Shown: positions 23,418 to 31,655, counted from the stretch's first letter. The stretch is 64,000 nucleotides of DNA from Haladaptatus paucihalophilus DX253 (GCF_000376445.1 NZ_AQXI01000001.1:1954962-2018961); one strand, 5' to 3'. Made by a program: numbers and translations. The notes: a model not told the origin generated them from the letters alone.

Positions 23418-24224
23418 ATGAACCCCATACCAGTCCTACCACTAGTTGGAGTCTCGGACTTCTCATTAGCTCTGGTGTTGCTCTGGGCGGGAAAGAAAAT
23501 CTCCGATGCTATTTTCGTCCGTCTCGCAGGGGAGAAAGTCATCGACCGAGCATGGAACACGATAAAAAAGAAAATCAAAGCTCAGTACACACGATTCAAG
23601 ACGATTAAAGCAGACTTCAACTTCACTGCATATACCCGCACTGAGATATCCATTAAGGACGCCAAGGAGGCCATAGAGAGAGTTCCAAGCCACTGTGAGA
23701 GATTCAGCAAAGATAATACCAAATTTGGCTCAGTAAACTGGACTGATGATCACACAGCCAAGGTGACGGTCGAGTATCTCGATAACGAACCTTTTGAAGT
23801 AACGCTGGATCTTATACAGAATAATGCCTCCCTTCTGGATGCTGAAGTTAACACGGTTTCCGATGCAAAGCTTGAAAGCATCGGTATCAGTGTTCGGTTC
23901 GAGTTCGCATTTCACGAGCTGAAGGGTGTACTAATGGACTTGAACAATTTCGCCGATTTCCTAAGAAGAGGACTAGTCCAAGAGTTCGACATTAGGAACT
24001 ACACGAACAGTCAACTCGCCATCGGCTCACTCGACAACGATCTCACGCTTGATGATTGGATGGAGGAGCAACGCTTCGAGGCAAGTTTACTGCTCAAGGG
24101 AGAGCAGGAAGAGCGGTCTGTCGAATTCTATGGCGACAAAGCAATTGTTACGTCACCCTATGAGCAAGTTGATGATACGACAGCGGATTATATTCGGGCA
24201 ACGCTGTTAAACTACTATCTCTGA
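23418..24224 (+). CDS. Unknown cassette protein B, 268 residues (copy 1)
   Basis: The N-terminus is hydrophobic (about 1-27, VLPLVGVSDFSLALVLLWAG) and may be a membrane anchor. A basic helix (WNTIKKKIKAQYTRFK) and a mixed alpha/beta domain follow, with no known motif. It follows protein A in the same direction. It is convergent with the DUF4145 gene, 6 bp from its stop. The pair A-B looks like a transferable cassette; function unknown. Confidence 0.7.
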   Translation: MNPIPVLPLVGVSDFSLALVLLWAGKKISDAIFVRLAGEKVIDRAWNTIKKKIKAQYTRFKTIKADFNFTAYTRTEISIKDAKEAIERVPSHCERFSKDNTKFGSVNWTDDHTAKVTVEYLDNEPFEVTLDLIQNNASLLDAEVNTVSDAKLESIGISVRFEFAFHELKGVLMDLNNFADFLRRGLVQEFDIRNYTNSQLAIGSLDNDLTLDDWMEEQRFEASLLLKGEQEERSVEFYGDKAIVTSPYEQVDDTTADYIRATLLNYYL

Positions 24225-24230
24225 AGGAAT

Positions 24231-24896
24231 TTAGTTGTCTTCTGCGTGGGGATTTGGATGCTTTTCTCGGGCAAATTCAATTTGTTGGTCCGTAAGAACG
24301 GTTGCAGAAAGAACCGCGTCAATTAGTCCCTTAATTGCCTCTGCTTGCTCGCGATCTGGTTCATTCTCATTGATATGCGCACCGTCGTTCCCGATGTCTT
24401 TCACCGTGAGGAGAGACCTGCGTAGTTTTGCAGGTATGTGCCCTTCTTCATTCAATTTCTTTACCATACCATAGATTGATTTATTAGAATTCATATCAGC
24501 GATTTCATAGTGCATTGCTAGAGCGTGAATCGTTTTCCTGAATAGAGTGACTGCACCACTTGGGGCGTCAGCTGAAATACACCTCAAAGCTTCTTGATAG
24601 TACTCGTCGATTTCATCGGGCAAATCCTCAAGGCCTTCGATGCCACCAACTGGCAGGATCTTTCTTTCGGAGATATCTACTGACAGAATAGACTCGCAAC
24701 CATTACATCGGACAGGGATCATATACCCATAAATTGAGCTTGCAGTACGAGGACTCATTTGGGTAAATGTGGCATCATTTTTACAAAAAGAACAAGTGCC
24801 ACTACCGATTGTTTTCCCAATCAGGTCATCACATCCAATATATGTATTTTTCATCCGGTGGTTTGTCGTATACTTAAAATTGATTTCGGAGGCCAT
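24231..24896 (-). CDS. DUF4145 protein with zinc ribbon (copy 1)
   Basis: A 221-residue protein. The N-terminal zinc ribbon is CSFC (about 35-38) with CNGC (about 65-68). The C-terminal DUF4145 domain is recognisable (LPDEIDEYYQEALRC...GAVTLFRKTIHALAMHYEI...LLTVKDIGNDGAH). DUF4145 occurs alone and fused to restriction or other defence enzymes, and is a likely helper or RNA/DNA-binding module; its biochemical role is not settled. AT-rich. It lies between the A-B pair and the repressor, so it may be part of a defence cassette. Confidence 0.8.
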   Translation of the reverse strand: MASEINFKYTTNHRMKNTYIGCDDLIGKTIGSGTCSFCKNDATFTQMSPRTASSIYGYMIPVRCNGCESILSVDISERKILPVGGIEGLEDLPDEIDEYYQEALRCISADAPSGAVTLFRKTIHALAMHYEIADMNSNKSIYGMVKKLNEEGHIPAKLRRSLLTVKDIGNDGAHINENEPDREQAEAIKGLIDAVLSATVLTDQQIEFAREKHPNPHAEDN

Positions 24897-24951
24897 AGAT
24901 TGCTATAGAGTGGATATCAAATAAATAGTTTGATTATTTCATCCTATTCTT

Positions 24952-25215
24952 TTATTTACTTTCCTTAAGTTCCTGTGTGTCAAGTTCTCCATCAAGATAC
25001 CGCTCTCCGCTCTCAGTAATTACGTAGACACCGTTCCCTAGATGAGTTAGAAGGCCGTATTCCGAAAGGACTCGACATCGCTCCGCAACATACTGAGGTG
25101 AATAGCGTATCTTCCCTTTCTCTTGCATCTTCTTTGGAGAGCCAGAGCCGTGTTCCCGGATATATTCTAGAACGCGATCATCAACAAGAGACATCCAATC
25201 CCCAGAGTAGCGCAT
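24952..25215 (-). CDS. PhiH1-type winged-helix repressor (copy 1)
   Basis: An 87-residue protein from ATG 25215; the longer reading adds 48 residues of non-coding character. It matches the haloarchaeal PhiH1 repressor-like pattern: MRYSGDWMSLVDDRVLEYI, GSGSPKKM, YSPQYVAERCRVLSEYGLL (recognition helix and next), LGNGVYVITESGERYL (wing). Such proteins hold temperate haloviruses silent. It is divergent from the small zinc-ribbon operon, with a 450-bp spacer containing hairpins, so its operators are likely there. Confidence 0.82.
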   Translation of the reverse strand: MRYSGDWMSLVDDRVLEYIREHGSGSPKKMQEKGKIRYSPQYVAERCRVLSEYGLLTHLGNGVYVITESGERYLDGELDTQELKESK

Positions 25216-25667
25216 ATGAGATATGGACAACATAGGAAGATATCCCCAATGAATCTCGTAATGACAGTAGAATCTGCTTCTTGTCGTGCTAGGAAAGATA
25301 TATCTTATGTGCTCTATTCTAGACTCGCAAGGAAGCGAAACAGAACTCTGACTAGTCAAAATTTGTACTGAAAGGATTAGTCAGACCCGTGCTGTTCCAC
25401 GGGTCTGTTCTGGGCTTCCTAGGACCGAAAGCCATGCAAACCAACGCAACACCGCCGTATAACGGTTCCGTCGTTAGTATCGCCGAAACGAACGCCCGCC
25501 CGAGCACCACTTTCACTTTCAGTGTGCATCATGCTGAGCCTTATACCAGCACTGACAGAAATATTACCTTAGAGTCGCGCGTGAAACGTCCCGACGGGAG
25601 AGACGTCGGGAGCGTGTCTGTCACCGCGACTCGACCCGAAGCGGTCGAAAGCCACCGCGAGACAGAC
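25216..25667. promoter_or_regulatory. Divergent regulatory region with two hairpins
   Basis: This lies between the repressor (minus) and the zinc-ribbon operon (plus). A perfect 10-bp stem (25382-25391 with 25398-25407, 6-base loop) and a 7-bp stem (25589-25595 with 25605-25611) are present. A TATA-like ttatacc lies near 25541. Frames open through the plus strand from ATG 25389 or 25434, but codon use looks weak. It could hold operators of the lysogeny switch or a structured leader RNA. In copy 2 it lies at 52984-53435. Confidence 0.45.
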
Positions 25668-25901
25668 ATGATTTCGGAGAACGTCAAACAAGCTAAAAGT
25701 ACCGAATCGGCAAAAAACGAATGGAACGACGACCCGTGGCGCTATCGCTGTCCCAACGGACACTCGTCTATCGAATACTATCGCGGCACCGATTCCTACT
25801 ACTGCCAGACCTGCGGTGCGCACTTCCCGTCCACCGGTCTACGCGACCTGAAGGCGGACGGCGGCGCGGCCAGCTCGCCGGGAGGTGAAGGCGATGAGTG
25901 A
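25668..25901 (+). CDS. Zinc-ribbon protein (copy 1)
   Basis: A 77-residue protein from ATG 25668, with an ordinary zinc ribbon: CPNGH (about 26-30) and CQTCG (about 45-49) around a beta hairpin (YYRGTDSYY). The frame is open upstream to ATG 25434 (155 residues) or 25389, but that part has weak coding character and overlaps the hairpins, so the short start is preferred with moderate trust. It overlaps the next gene. Small ribbons of this kind are common in haloviral early operons. Confidence 0.6.
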   Translation: MISENVKQAKSTESAKNEWNDDPWRYRCPNGHSSIEYYRGTDSYYCQTCGAHFPSTGLRDLKADGGAASSPGGEGDE

Positions 25902-26067
25902 CGATCTTATCACGGCCATCCGCGACCAGAACCGGATTCTCGAACGCCAGAACGCGATACTCACCCATCTGGCGTGGGTTCTCGACGAGGACGAACAGTC
26001 GCCAACGTCGTTCTTCACGCGGATAGACGACTGGAAGTTCGAGCAGGAACGGGAGGACCGCCGATGA
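25894..26067 (+). CDS. Small helical protein, 57 residues (copy 1)
   Basis: ATG 25894 has an excellent Shine-Dalgarno (ggaggtga at 25881-25888) and overlaps the previous gene. The protein is a helix with heptad pattern (AIRDQNRILERQNAILTHL) and an acidic tail. Such a short coil may be a partner of neighbouring DNA-binding proteins. Its stop overlaps the next ATG. Confidence 0.6.
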   Translation: MSDDLITAIRDQNRILERQNAILTHLAWVLDEDEQSPTSFFTRIDDWKFEQEREDRR

Positions 26068-26246
26068 GCCACGGAGTGCAGCGGCTCGACGACCACGACC
26101 CGAAGGAAGTGCTCGCGCAGTACGACACCCTCGAAGAGTACGTCCAAGACAAACAGGAGGAACTAGAAGTGATAGCAAACGGTGATTTCAGATCGGATTG
26201 GATAGCGAAGAAACTGCTCCGCGCGTACACGGAGGACTGGCAATGA
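26064..26246 (+). CDS. Small protein, 60 residues (copy 1)
   Basis: ATG 26064 overlaps the previous stop. The protein is helical and charged (DHDPKEVLAQYDTLEEYVQDKQ, RSDWIAKKLLRAY). It ends 8 bp before the integrase stop on the other strand. Unknown; it could be an excision or regulatory factor by position, since excisionases are small and lie beside integrases, but no motif supports this. Confidence 0.6.
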   Translation: MSHGVQRLDDHDPKEVLAQYDTLEEYVQDKQEELEVIANGDFRSDWIAKKLLRAYTEDWQ

Positions 26247-26254
26247 GCGCGAGT

Positions 26255-27481
26255 TCAGTCCAACAGGAGGTCGCGCAGTCCGGGATCGTCCTGAAGCGCG
26301 GTATGCAACTCCCTGATCGTCGCTCGACTCCCGGGGTTGAGGCCCGAAGACACGTCTCCAAACAGGTCGTCCTCGGCGTCGGTGACGGTTTCCGCCGCGC
26401 CTTGCGTCAGTGGCGCACCGCAGCCGGGGCAGAACCGCGAATGCTGACGGAGCGGCGTTCGGCACTGCGGGCACGCTTCGAGGTTGGGACGGGACGATTC
26501 TTCGTCCTCGTCGACGAGATCGTAGTGTGCGAGGATCGATTCGTTCAACTCCTCGTCGCGCACCCCGGAGTACACTTCGAACTGCGAGGAGTCCTTGACC
26601 CACGTCGCACGATGCTTGATGGCCTGCTCGTTCAAGCCTTCCCGAATCCATCGGCTGATGGCCGTCTTTCGGAAGTTGTGGGTGTTCACCCGGTCCCGGT
26701 CGATTCCGGCTTCGTCGGCGATCCACTTGATACGTCGACCGAGGTACTGGTAGGACATCGCGCCGTCCTCCCCGTCCTCGACGAACCGAACCTTGTGGAA
26801 CAACGCGGCTTCCTCCTCGTCGCTTCGGGGATGGACGTCGAGCCAGTTGGCGACGTAGCCCCTCGACCAAGTGAGCGGGACGGTGCCAGTGGCACCTTTC
26901 ACGTTCGCTTCTTCGTTGATGCTGACCGTCCCGGCGCGGTTGGTCAGGTCGACGTCGTGAATTCGAAGGCTCGCGATGGCTCCGATTCGGAGGCCGGTGT
27001 CCGCGATGAGCGAGACGAGCGCCTTGTCCCGCGGGTGACTCGCGGCTTCGAGCAGGTCCTCGATTTCCTCGTCGGTGAGCAAGTCGTTCGGATCAACGGT
27101 CCGCTCCGGACTGACACCGATTTTGATGTCGTCTGCCCAATCTCGGTCGCGGTAGCGGAAGAACTTCCGGAGAGCTTTCCGGTAGTTTCGAAGCGTTCCT
27201 TCAGCGAGTCCGTGGTCATGTTTCAGGGAGAACAGCAATCCATCGACGGCGGTCTTGTCCTGCATCTCAGTGAGCGAAATGTCAGACCGTTCAGCGGCGA
27301 GACGGAGCCGGTTGATGTGGTTGACCATCGTACCGGTGTTCACCTTTCCCTGCGCTTCCTCGTGCTGGATGAAGGCGATGATGGCGGCTCTATCTGCATC
27401 GGAAATGGAGGCCTCGCGGAGCTTCGCCAATTGGTTCTCGAACTTCCTGCCGTAGCCCTGTACTTCGTCGAAATCAACCAT
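26255..27481 (-). CDS. int: Tyrosine integrase with C-terminal zinc ribbon (copy 1)
   Basis: A 408-residue XerC/D-type recombinase. The N-terminal SAM-like core-binding domain lies at about 10-120. Catalytic residues: Arg165 (DTGLRIGAI), His268 with Arg271 (THNFRKT), His290 with Trp294 (KHRATW) and nucleophile Tyr304 (FEVYSGV). The C-terminal extension has a zinc ribbon, CPQC (337-340) and CPGC (351-354), often seen in haloarchaeal phage integrases. Its start codon lies 62 bp from the junction at 27543-27553, so it acts on this att site. Integration and, with a cofactor, excision. Confidence 0.93.
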   Translation of the reverse strand: MVDFDEVQGYGRKFENQLAKLREASISDADRAAIIAFIQHEEAQGKVNTGTMVNHINRLRLAAERSDISLTEMQDKTAVDGLLFSLKHDHGLAEGTLRNYRKALRKFFRYRDRDWADDIKIGVSPERTVDPNDLLTDEEIEDLLEAASHPRDKALVSLIADTGLRIGAIASLRIHDVDLTNRAGTVSINEEANVKGATGTVPLTWSRGYVANWLDVHPRSDEEEAALFHKVRFVEDGEDGAMSYQYLGRRIKWIADEAGIDRDRVNTHNFRKTAISRWIREGLNEQAIKHRATWVKDSSQFEVYSGVRDEELNESILAHYDLVDEDEESSRPNLEACPQCRTPLRQHSRFCPGCGAPLTQGAAETVTDAEDDLFGDVSSGLNPGSRATIRELHTALQDDPGLRDLLLD

Positions 27482-27542
27482 CTATCTGACAGTCTCGCAG
27501 TCAGGGATTACAAAGGTATGTTCGGTAATCCGTGTGGGACTA

Positions 27543-27553
27543 TCAGAAATTTT
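27543..27553. other. Inter-copy attachment junction (attP-like)
   Basis: The 11 bases tcagaaatttt at 27543-27553 recur at 55311-55321. They are the last bases shared by the two right ends: here viral left-end sequence follows, and at 55322 host sequence follows. The crossover must lie at or left of 27553. The left limit of the core cannot be set without the outer left junction. The site lies 62 bp upstream of the integrase start codon, as is usual for integrase-linked attP sites. Confidence 0.7.
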
Positions 27554-27603
27554 ACACTAATCCCTCCGAGATATAGTGGCTTCTCTCGCGGAGGTGGTGC
27601 TGC

Positions 27604-27732
27604 ATGAGCCGCACCTGTCCACGGTGCGGCGGACGAATCACATGGACGATAGTCAGTGGTCCGAGTACCGCTCACGTCCATCCGTGCGGCTGTACCGTTG
27701 CTCCCGACCAGCTACAAGGAGGTGAGGAGTGA
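27604..27732 (+). CDS. Zinc-finger microprotein at viral left end, 42 residues
   Basis: This is the first gene after the junction, complete only here because the copy 1 equivalent lies outside the window. MSRTCPRCGGRITWTIV opens it; a second cluster, CGC, is at 28-30. Its gene overlaps the next by one base (TGATG). A Shine-Dalgarno-like cggaggtgg lies 8-16 bp before the ATG. Single zinc knuckles of this length are typical of haloviral accessory proteins. Unknown function. Confidence 0.5.
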   Translation: MSRTCPRCGGRITWTIVSGPSTAHVHPCGCTVAPDQLQGGEE

Positions 27733-27842
27733 TGTCCGGAACGCTGTGTTCGACGTGTGGAGAGCTATCCTCGTGTTGCTATCGGTGTTCGGAATGCGGT
27801 GCGGACCTCGCCGGGAAAGGAGGTGACGGCAATGGGCGGTGA
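27732..27842 (+). CDS. Zinc-finger microprotein, 36 residues (copy 2)
   Basis: ATG 27732 overlaps the stop of the preceding microprotein and is preceded by ggaggtga. Cysteines CSTC and CYRCSEC form one or two knuckles within the first 22 residues. Its stop overlaps the next gene's start region. The partial copy 1 version is at 1-74. Confidence 0.5.
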   Translation: MSGTLCSTCGELSSCCYRCSECGADLAGKGGDGNGR

Positions 27843-28503
27843 GGTACTGCTCGAACAGCTCGCGGAACGCGTCGCCGACCTCGAAGCGAAGGTCGAAGCG
27901 CAGGAGGAGCGAGGCGACCGCCTCGAAGCACGCGTCGAGGAACTCGAAGACGAGAACGAACAGCTCCGCGCGAAACTCGACGAACAGGAAGAACAGAACC
28001 AACGCGTGCGCGCGTCAGTTTCGCGTATCATCAACGACGTCCGCGAGTATTCGTCGGAGGACGGGAGCAGCGTCGACGCAACTTCGCCGAACCTCGTGGC
28101 GGAAGCGGCGAACGTCGGCGGAGAGCTGTACGACTGCATCGAGCGGTCGAAGGAGAACGCCGGACTGCTGAACTTCAAGACGAAGCGTCCCGAGTCGGCA
28201 ACAGTTCAGGAAAAATATCTGAACGTCCTCGGTCGAGCGGAGGAGAAAGCACAGGAGTCGGGTGAGGACGTCGTGTATCTGAACTACCGCGAGGTAGCGA
28301 CACACTACGGCTGTGCGTACAACACGGATGGGTACCGCGTGATGGAGGAAATGGACGAACGAGTGCCGGGCGTTCACTACGTCGACGGCCACCTCGCTAA
28401 CCCGGAGATCGACCCGACGACGAAAATCAAGGAGAAGAGCATCCGCGTCGAGTGGAACCACCCCGACCTCCGCGGGTGGGTCCGCGCTCACCGGGAGGGA
28501 TAG
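27832..28503 (+). CDS. Coiled-coil protein with C-terminal wHTH-like region (copy 2)
   Basis: Identical to 64-735. The Shine-Dalgarno ggaggtga at 27817-27824 is retained. Here the complete upstream microprotein pair is visible, showing that three overlapping plus-strand genes open the viral left end. Confidence 0.8.
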   Translation: MGGEVLLEQLAERVADLEAKVEAQEERGDRLEARVEELEDENEQLRAKLDEQEEQNQRVRASVSRIINDVREYSSEDGSSVDATSPNLVAEAANVGGELYDCIERSKENAGLLNFKTKRPESATVQEKYLNVLGRAEEKAQESGEDVVYLNYREVATHYGCAYNTDGYRVMEEMDERVPGVHYVDGHLANPEIDPTTKIKEKSIRVEWNHPDLRGWVRAHREG

Positions 28504-28736
28504 ACTAGGATATCATAATACGGGGGGTCCCGGCGGACCCCCCGTGAGCCACACCACACCAACCACAGGCTAAAACATTCACGCTAGCCACCCTCTGTAA
28601 GCATCTATCGACTACTGCTGAGTGCGGTTGTTTCTGCGGTGTTTCTGCGGTGTGAACGAGAGATAACTGGACGTTCCTCGTGTTCTTACAACGTTATAAT
28701 CGCTCGACGAATTTCAACAGTTCTCGAGTAGTATCT

Positions 28737-29159
28737 TCAAAACGGGTCGCTCGCGGTATTGAGTCGTCGAATGTCTTCGACCACATCGAAGTCGTCGTCG
28801 AAACTGTAGACGTACTCGATACCCTCGCGTTGCATATAGGCCGTCGTCAGAGCATCGACGAACGTGAGTGACGGATACTGTCGGTAGAGCGCTTGACCGC
28901 TCGTGAAATCCGCTTTTGGCGAGCGAACGATTTCGAATCCCGCGCTCTCGATGAGAGTGTCGAGCGTAGCGATAGCGGCATCGTGTCCTGCACGCCGTCC
29001 GAGAATGTTCAAGACTTCACCGAGAACGTAGTCCGTGACGTGAGCCACCGGAAGGTCGCCGTGGTCGATGGCCCGGACAATTTCGTTTGCTCGGTCGTGG
29101 TATTGGTCGCGGGCTAATCGCTGTCCGATGAGAATATTCGAATCGACGACAACCGGCAT
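28737..29159 (-). CDS. vapC: PIN-domain toxin VapC (copy 2)
   Basis: Identical to 969-1391, with all acidic active-site residues intact. The tandem array thus carries two equal toxin genes but antitoxins that differ in five residues. Confidence 0.9.
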   Translation of the reverse strand: MPVVVDSNILIGQRLARDQYHDRANEIVRAIDHGDLPVAHVTDYVLGEVLNILGRRAGHDAAIATLDTLIESAGFEIVRSPKADFTSGQALYRQYPSLTFVDALTTAYMQREGIEYVYSFDDDFDVVEDIRRLNTASDPF

Positions 29160-29407
29160 TAGAACGCCCCGAACTCCTTCTCCAATTCGACTGCATTCGT
29201 CTCTTCGCCGATGTCTACCGGTTCGAGGTCATCAAACGCTCCAAATCGCTGCTTTACCACTTCGACAGTCAGGTTTTCCTCGTCGTCGAGTCGCCATCGA
29301 AGTTTATCGCCGGGTTCGATGTCCAGTGCGTCCCGAATCTGGGACGGCACGGTCACCGAATGACCGTCATTAACCGTGGTCTCGTCGGTGACTTGGTTGC
29401 TTGCCAT
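29159..29407 (-). CDS. vapB: AbrB/MazE-type antitoxin VapB (copy 2, usual form)
   Basis: As 1391-1639, but it reads SQIRDALDIEPGDKLRW, the pattern normally seen in AbrB-type antitoxins (hydrophobic residue before EPGDKL). It is taken as the original form; the copy 1 patch is the derived or erroneous one. Confidence 0.9.
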   Translation of the reverse strand: MASNQVTDETTVNDGHSVTVPSQIRDALDIEPGDKLRWRLDDEENLTVEVVKQRFGAFDDLEPVDIGEETNAVELEKEFGAF

Positions 29408-29456
29408 AACAGAAGATTATCTTTCGTAGTCAAAAAGTCTATTGCAGACCGTAGAC

Positions 29457-29705
29457 TCACTCGTTGACTTGTACTCTCGATTCGACCCGGTATTCGAGCG
29501 TTACCCGTGGTGTACTCAGAATCTCCGCTAGTTCTGCCGTCATATCTGGGTGGTCGGCAGCTCGTTCGAGATTCTTCATCATCCGTCGGGTAAACTCCGC
29601 ACTCGCATCGAGGCCTTTGCTCCTCGTCGATTCGCCGAGTAATTCACCAGCTTGGTCGTAGAGATCTTTCCGATACTCGTACTTTCCATCCGACTTGATT
29701 CGCAT
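29457..29705 (-). CDS. Small haloarchaeal protein, DUF7692-like (copy 2)
   Basis: Identical to 1689-1937; see there for start choice and family. Confidence 0.65.
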   Translation of the reverse strand: MRIKSDGKYEYRKDLYDQAGELLGESTRSKGLDASAEFTRRMMKNLERAADHPDMTAELAEILSTPRVTLEYRVESRVQVNE

Positions 29706-30244
29706 AGCTGATATTGCACATCGGGGTGACAAAGACGTTCTGCTGGGGGTACTGAAACCGCGTCAGTATATATGGGGAAGTGGATTTGGGATTTCTCACA
29801 GGTATACTCCGCGACTCACTCTGTTCTCGACCGACGAATTTTGCACATTGCCTTCGCTCTCTGATGTGCAATTCGAGGAATCGATTTTCGTCGGCGTGAA
29901 ACCGGGAGTAGTCTCGCGTAAATTGTCCTCTTGGAGATGAAAACTAAGTTATATATAAAAACAAATCACATAGGTAATAAAGAAGATTAAAGTTCATCAT
30001 TCTTACATTTTACCCACCATTAGTTTTGAAGCAACCAATAAATGATAATCATCCAATAATTCCTGCGAGTTTTGTAGTAGTTGTCTTTCAAAATATAGGA
30101 TCTGATTTTCATAACTGGTACTTGAAGTAGCTGTATCTATTGATTTATAATGTTTACATATAAAATAATTAGTACTATAAATATTGTCTCTGACAAATTT
30201 TCAATGGGTAAGATTTAAGATGTCTATACCTGAGTGAAGAGTGT

Positions 30245-31234
30245 ATGCCTAGAAAAAAAACAGAATCGGAAGGTAATACATCCAGTAGAGCAGAAGGAAG
30301 GAGGCAATTTCTTAAGAAGACAGGAACATTGGGAGCAACGATTTCAACAGGAGTGGTAGGGCTAAGTGGAATTTCTATAGCTAGACCAATTGGACCAGAT
30401 GACCCAAAAGCACACTCAACACACCAGACACGTGACCTAGGAAGCCATTATTATTATGATGAGCGCATTGTCGATACAGGATCACGCGTTGAATTCGTTG
30501 ATTCTACTTTCTTAGCTGGAAAGTGGAATTTTGTCTATAGGACAAGTGCCGCTACATACTCCATTGATCATAAACCAAGCACTGATGAGTCTAAAAAAGC
30601 AGGAGTTATAACCGGCGGTGAAGGATTCACAATAAAAGAATTAGATAATCCTCGACAGGTTAGTACTTCCATTTCTGGAAATGCAGATTGGGGACTCGGT
30701 GTGAAATCCCCAAATAACTACAATAATAATTGGAGTAATGCCGCCAAAAATACCATAACAGCACTAATTTCCTACTTTAGCCCAGCTGTAGGAGCAATAG
30801 CTACTGCTGCTCAGATTGTCAATTATTGGAAGGAAGCTGCAAAGCCTACTGGATCACATGCAGATGTCGTCGGAAACTACTGGAACTTCTGGGATCCCAG
30901 CGGTGCCAAGACCGATTCACTTGGACACTACGTCGAATATACGCACAAAGTCCCTCCAAGAGAAGAGTATGGGAAGGATTACTTTGATTCAACAATAAGG
31001 AATTCCCAAAATAACAATATGAATCAGATAGATAATTATGTGAAAACTTTCGGATTGTCAATGTATATCAATTCAAGTCCAAATAATATGTCTACATCTG
31101 AGCAGAAAAAATACGGGGTCGAAAAAGTTCCTGCAGCAAAATCAAGGGCAGCTATGCTATCTGATCAGGAACTTGACCCTGACGAACCAGTATACATTGC
31201 AAGAAATCCAACTGTAAAGATAGAAGAACTATAG
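30245..31234 (+). CDS. Tat-exported protein with hydrophobic segment (copy 2)
   Basis: Identical to 2477-3466, including the RRQFLKK Tat signal and the hydrophobic segment at 173-193. The convergent lipoprotein gene follows after 1 bp. Confidence 0.8.
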   Translation: MPRKKTESEGNTSSRAEGRRQFLKKTGTLGATISTGVVGLSGISIARPIGPDDPKAHSTHQTRDLGSHYYYDERIVDTGSRVEFVDSTFLAGKWNFVYRTSAATYSIDHKPSTDESKKAGVITGGEGFTIKELDNPRQVSTSISGNADWGLGVKSPNNYNNNWSNAAKNTITALISYFSPAVGAIATAAQIVNYWKEAAKPTGSHADVVGNYWNFWDPSGAKTDSLGHYVEYTHKVPPREEYGKDYFDSTIRNSQNNNMNQIDNYVKTFGLSMYINSSPNNMSTSEQKKYGVEKVPAAKSRAAMLSDQELDPDEPVYIARNPTVKIEEL

Positions 31235-31235
31235 T

Positions 31236-31655
31236 TCACTCACCACATTTCTCAACATAAATACTGGTTTCATTGGAGTCATGAATGAGAACATCAACAT
31301 AGGAGCACTTCGTAGGAGATAGTTTTCCAACATTTACTGCAGATTTATTGCCGTTCTCTACATTTTCTATAGTGAGTTCATAATCACCTGGTTTCTTAGG
31401 TAGGTCTGTAATTACCGTTGGTTGAGCTTTTACGCCGTCTTCATGCTTTACGGTATATACTTTATTTATGATCTCATCCCCATCATATTTCAGTGTCAAT
31501 CTAACATCCGTGTTATCAAATTCTTTTAGGCTTACTAGTCTTATACGAGTTAGACGGACCCCGTTGTTAGGTGTAGTCTGAGAGCATCCAGTAAGTATAA
31601 AAGTAGCTCCAAAAGGCAGAAGAGTTTTCATGAAATTTCGGCGCTGGAAGGGCAT
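31236..31655 (-). CDS. Tat lipoprotein (copy 2)
   Basis: Identical to 3468-3887; lipobox LTGC with Cys24. Confidence 0.8.
   Translation of the reverse strand: MPFQRRNFMKTLLPFGATFILTGCSQTTPNNGVRLTRIRLVSLKEFDNTDVRLTLKYDGDEIINKVYTVKHEDGVKAQPTVITDLPKKPGDYELTIENVENGNKSAVNVGKLSPTKCSYVDVLIHDSNETSIYVEKCGE

Larger units (their letters stand above)
1..27553. mobile_element. Sphaerolipovirus-like provirus, copy 1 (left end outside window)
   Basis: Bases 1-27553 repeat at 27769-55321 with a constant offset of 27,768. The unit encodes a tyrosine integrase, a PhiH1-type repressor, an A32-like packaging ATPase and an SH1-like block of virion genes, so it is an integrated virus. Copy 1 starts before the window (about 215 bp by arithmetic). 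Whether attL or a further copy lies there cannot be seen. All virion and packaging frames are intact, so the provirus may be functional. Confidence 0.9.

Noticed and set aside
27482-27603. Possible tRNA gene or tRNA fragment at the attachment site
   Set aside because: No cloverleaf, no T-loop or CCA-proximal pattern could be found on either strand around 27500-27603 or 55250-55370.
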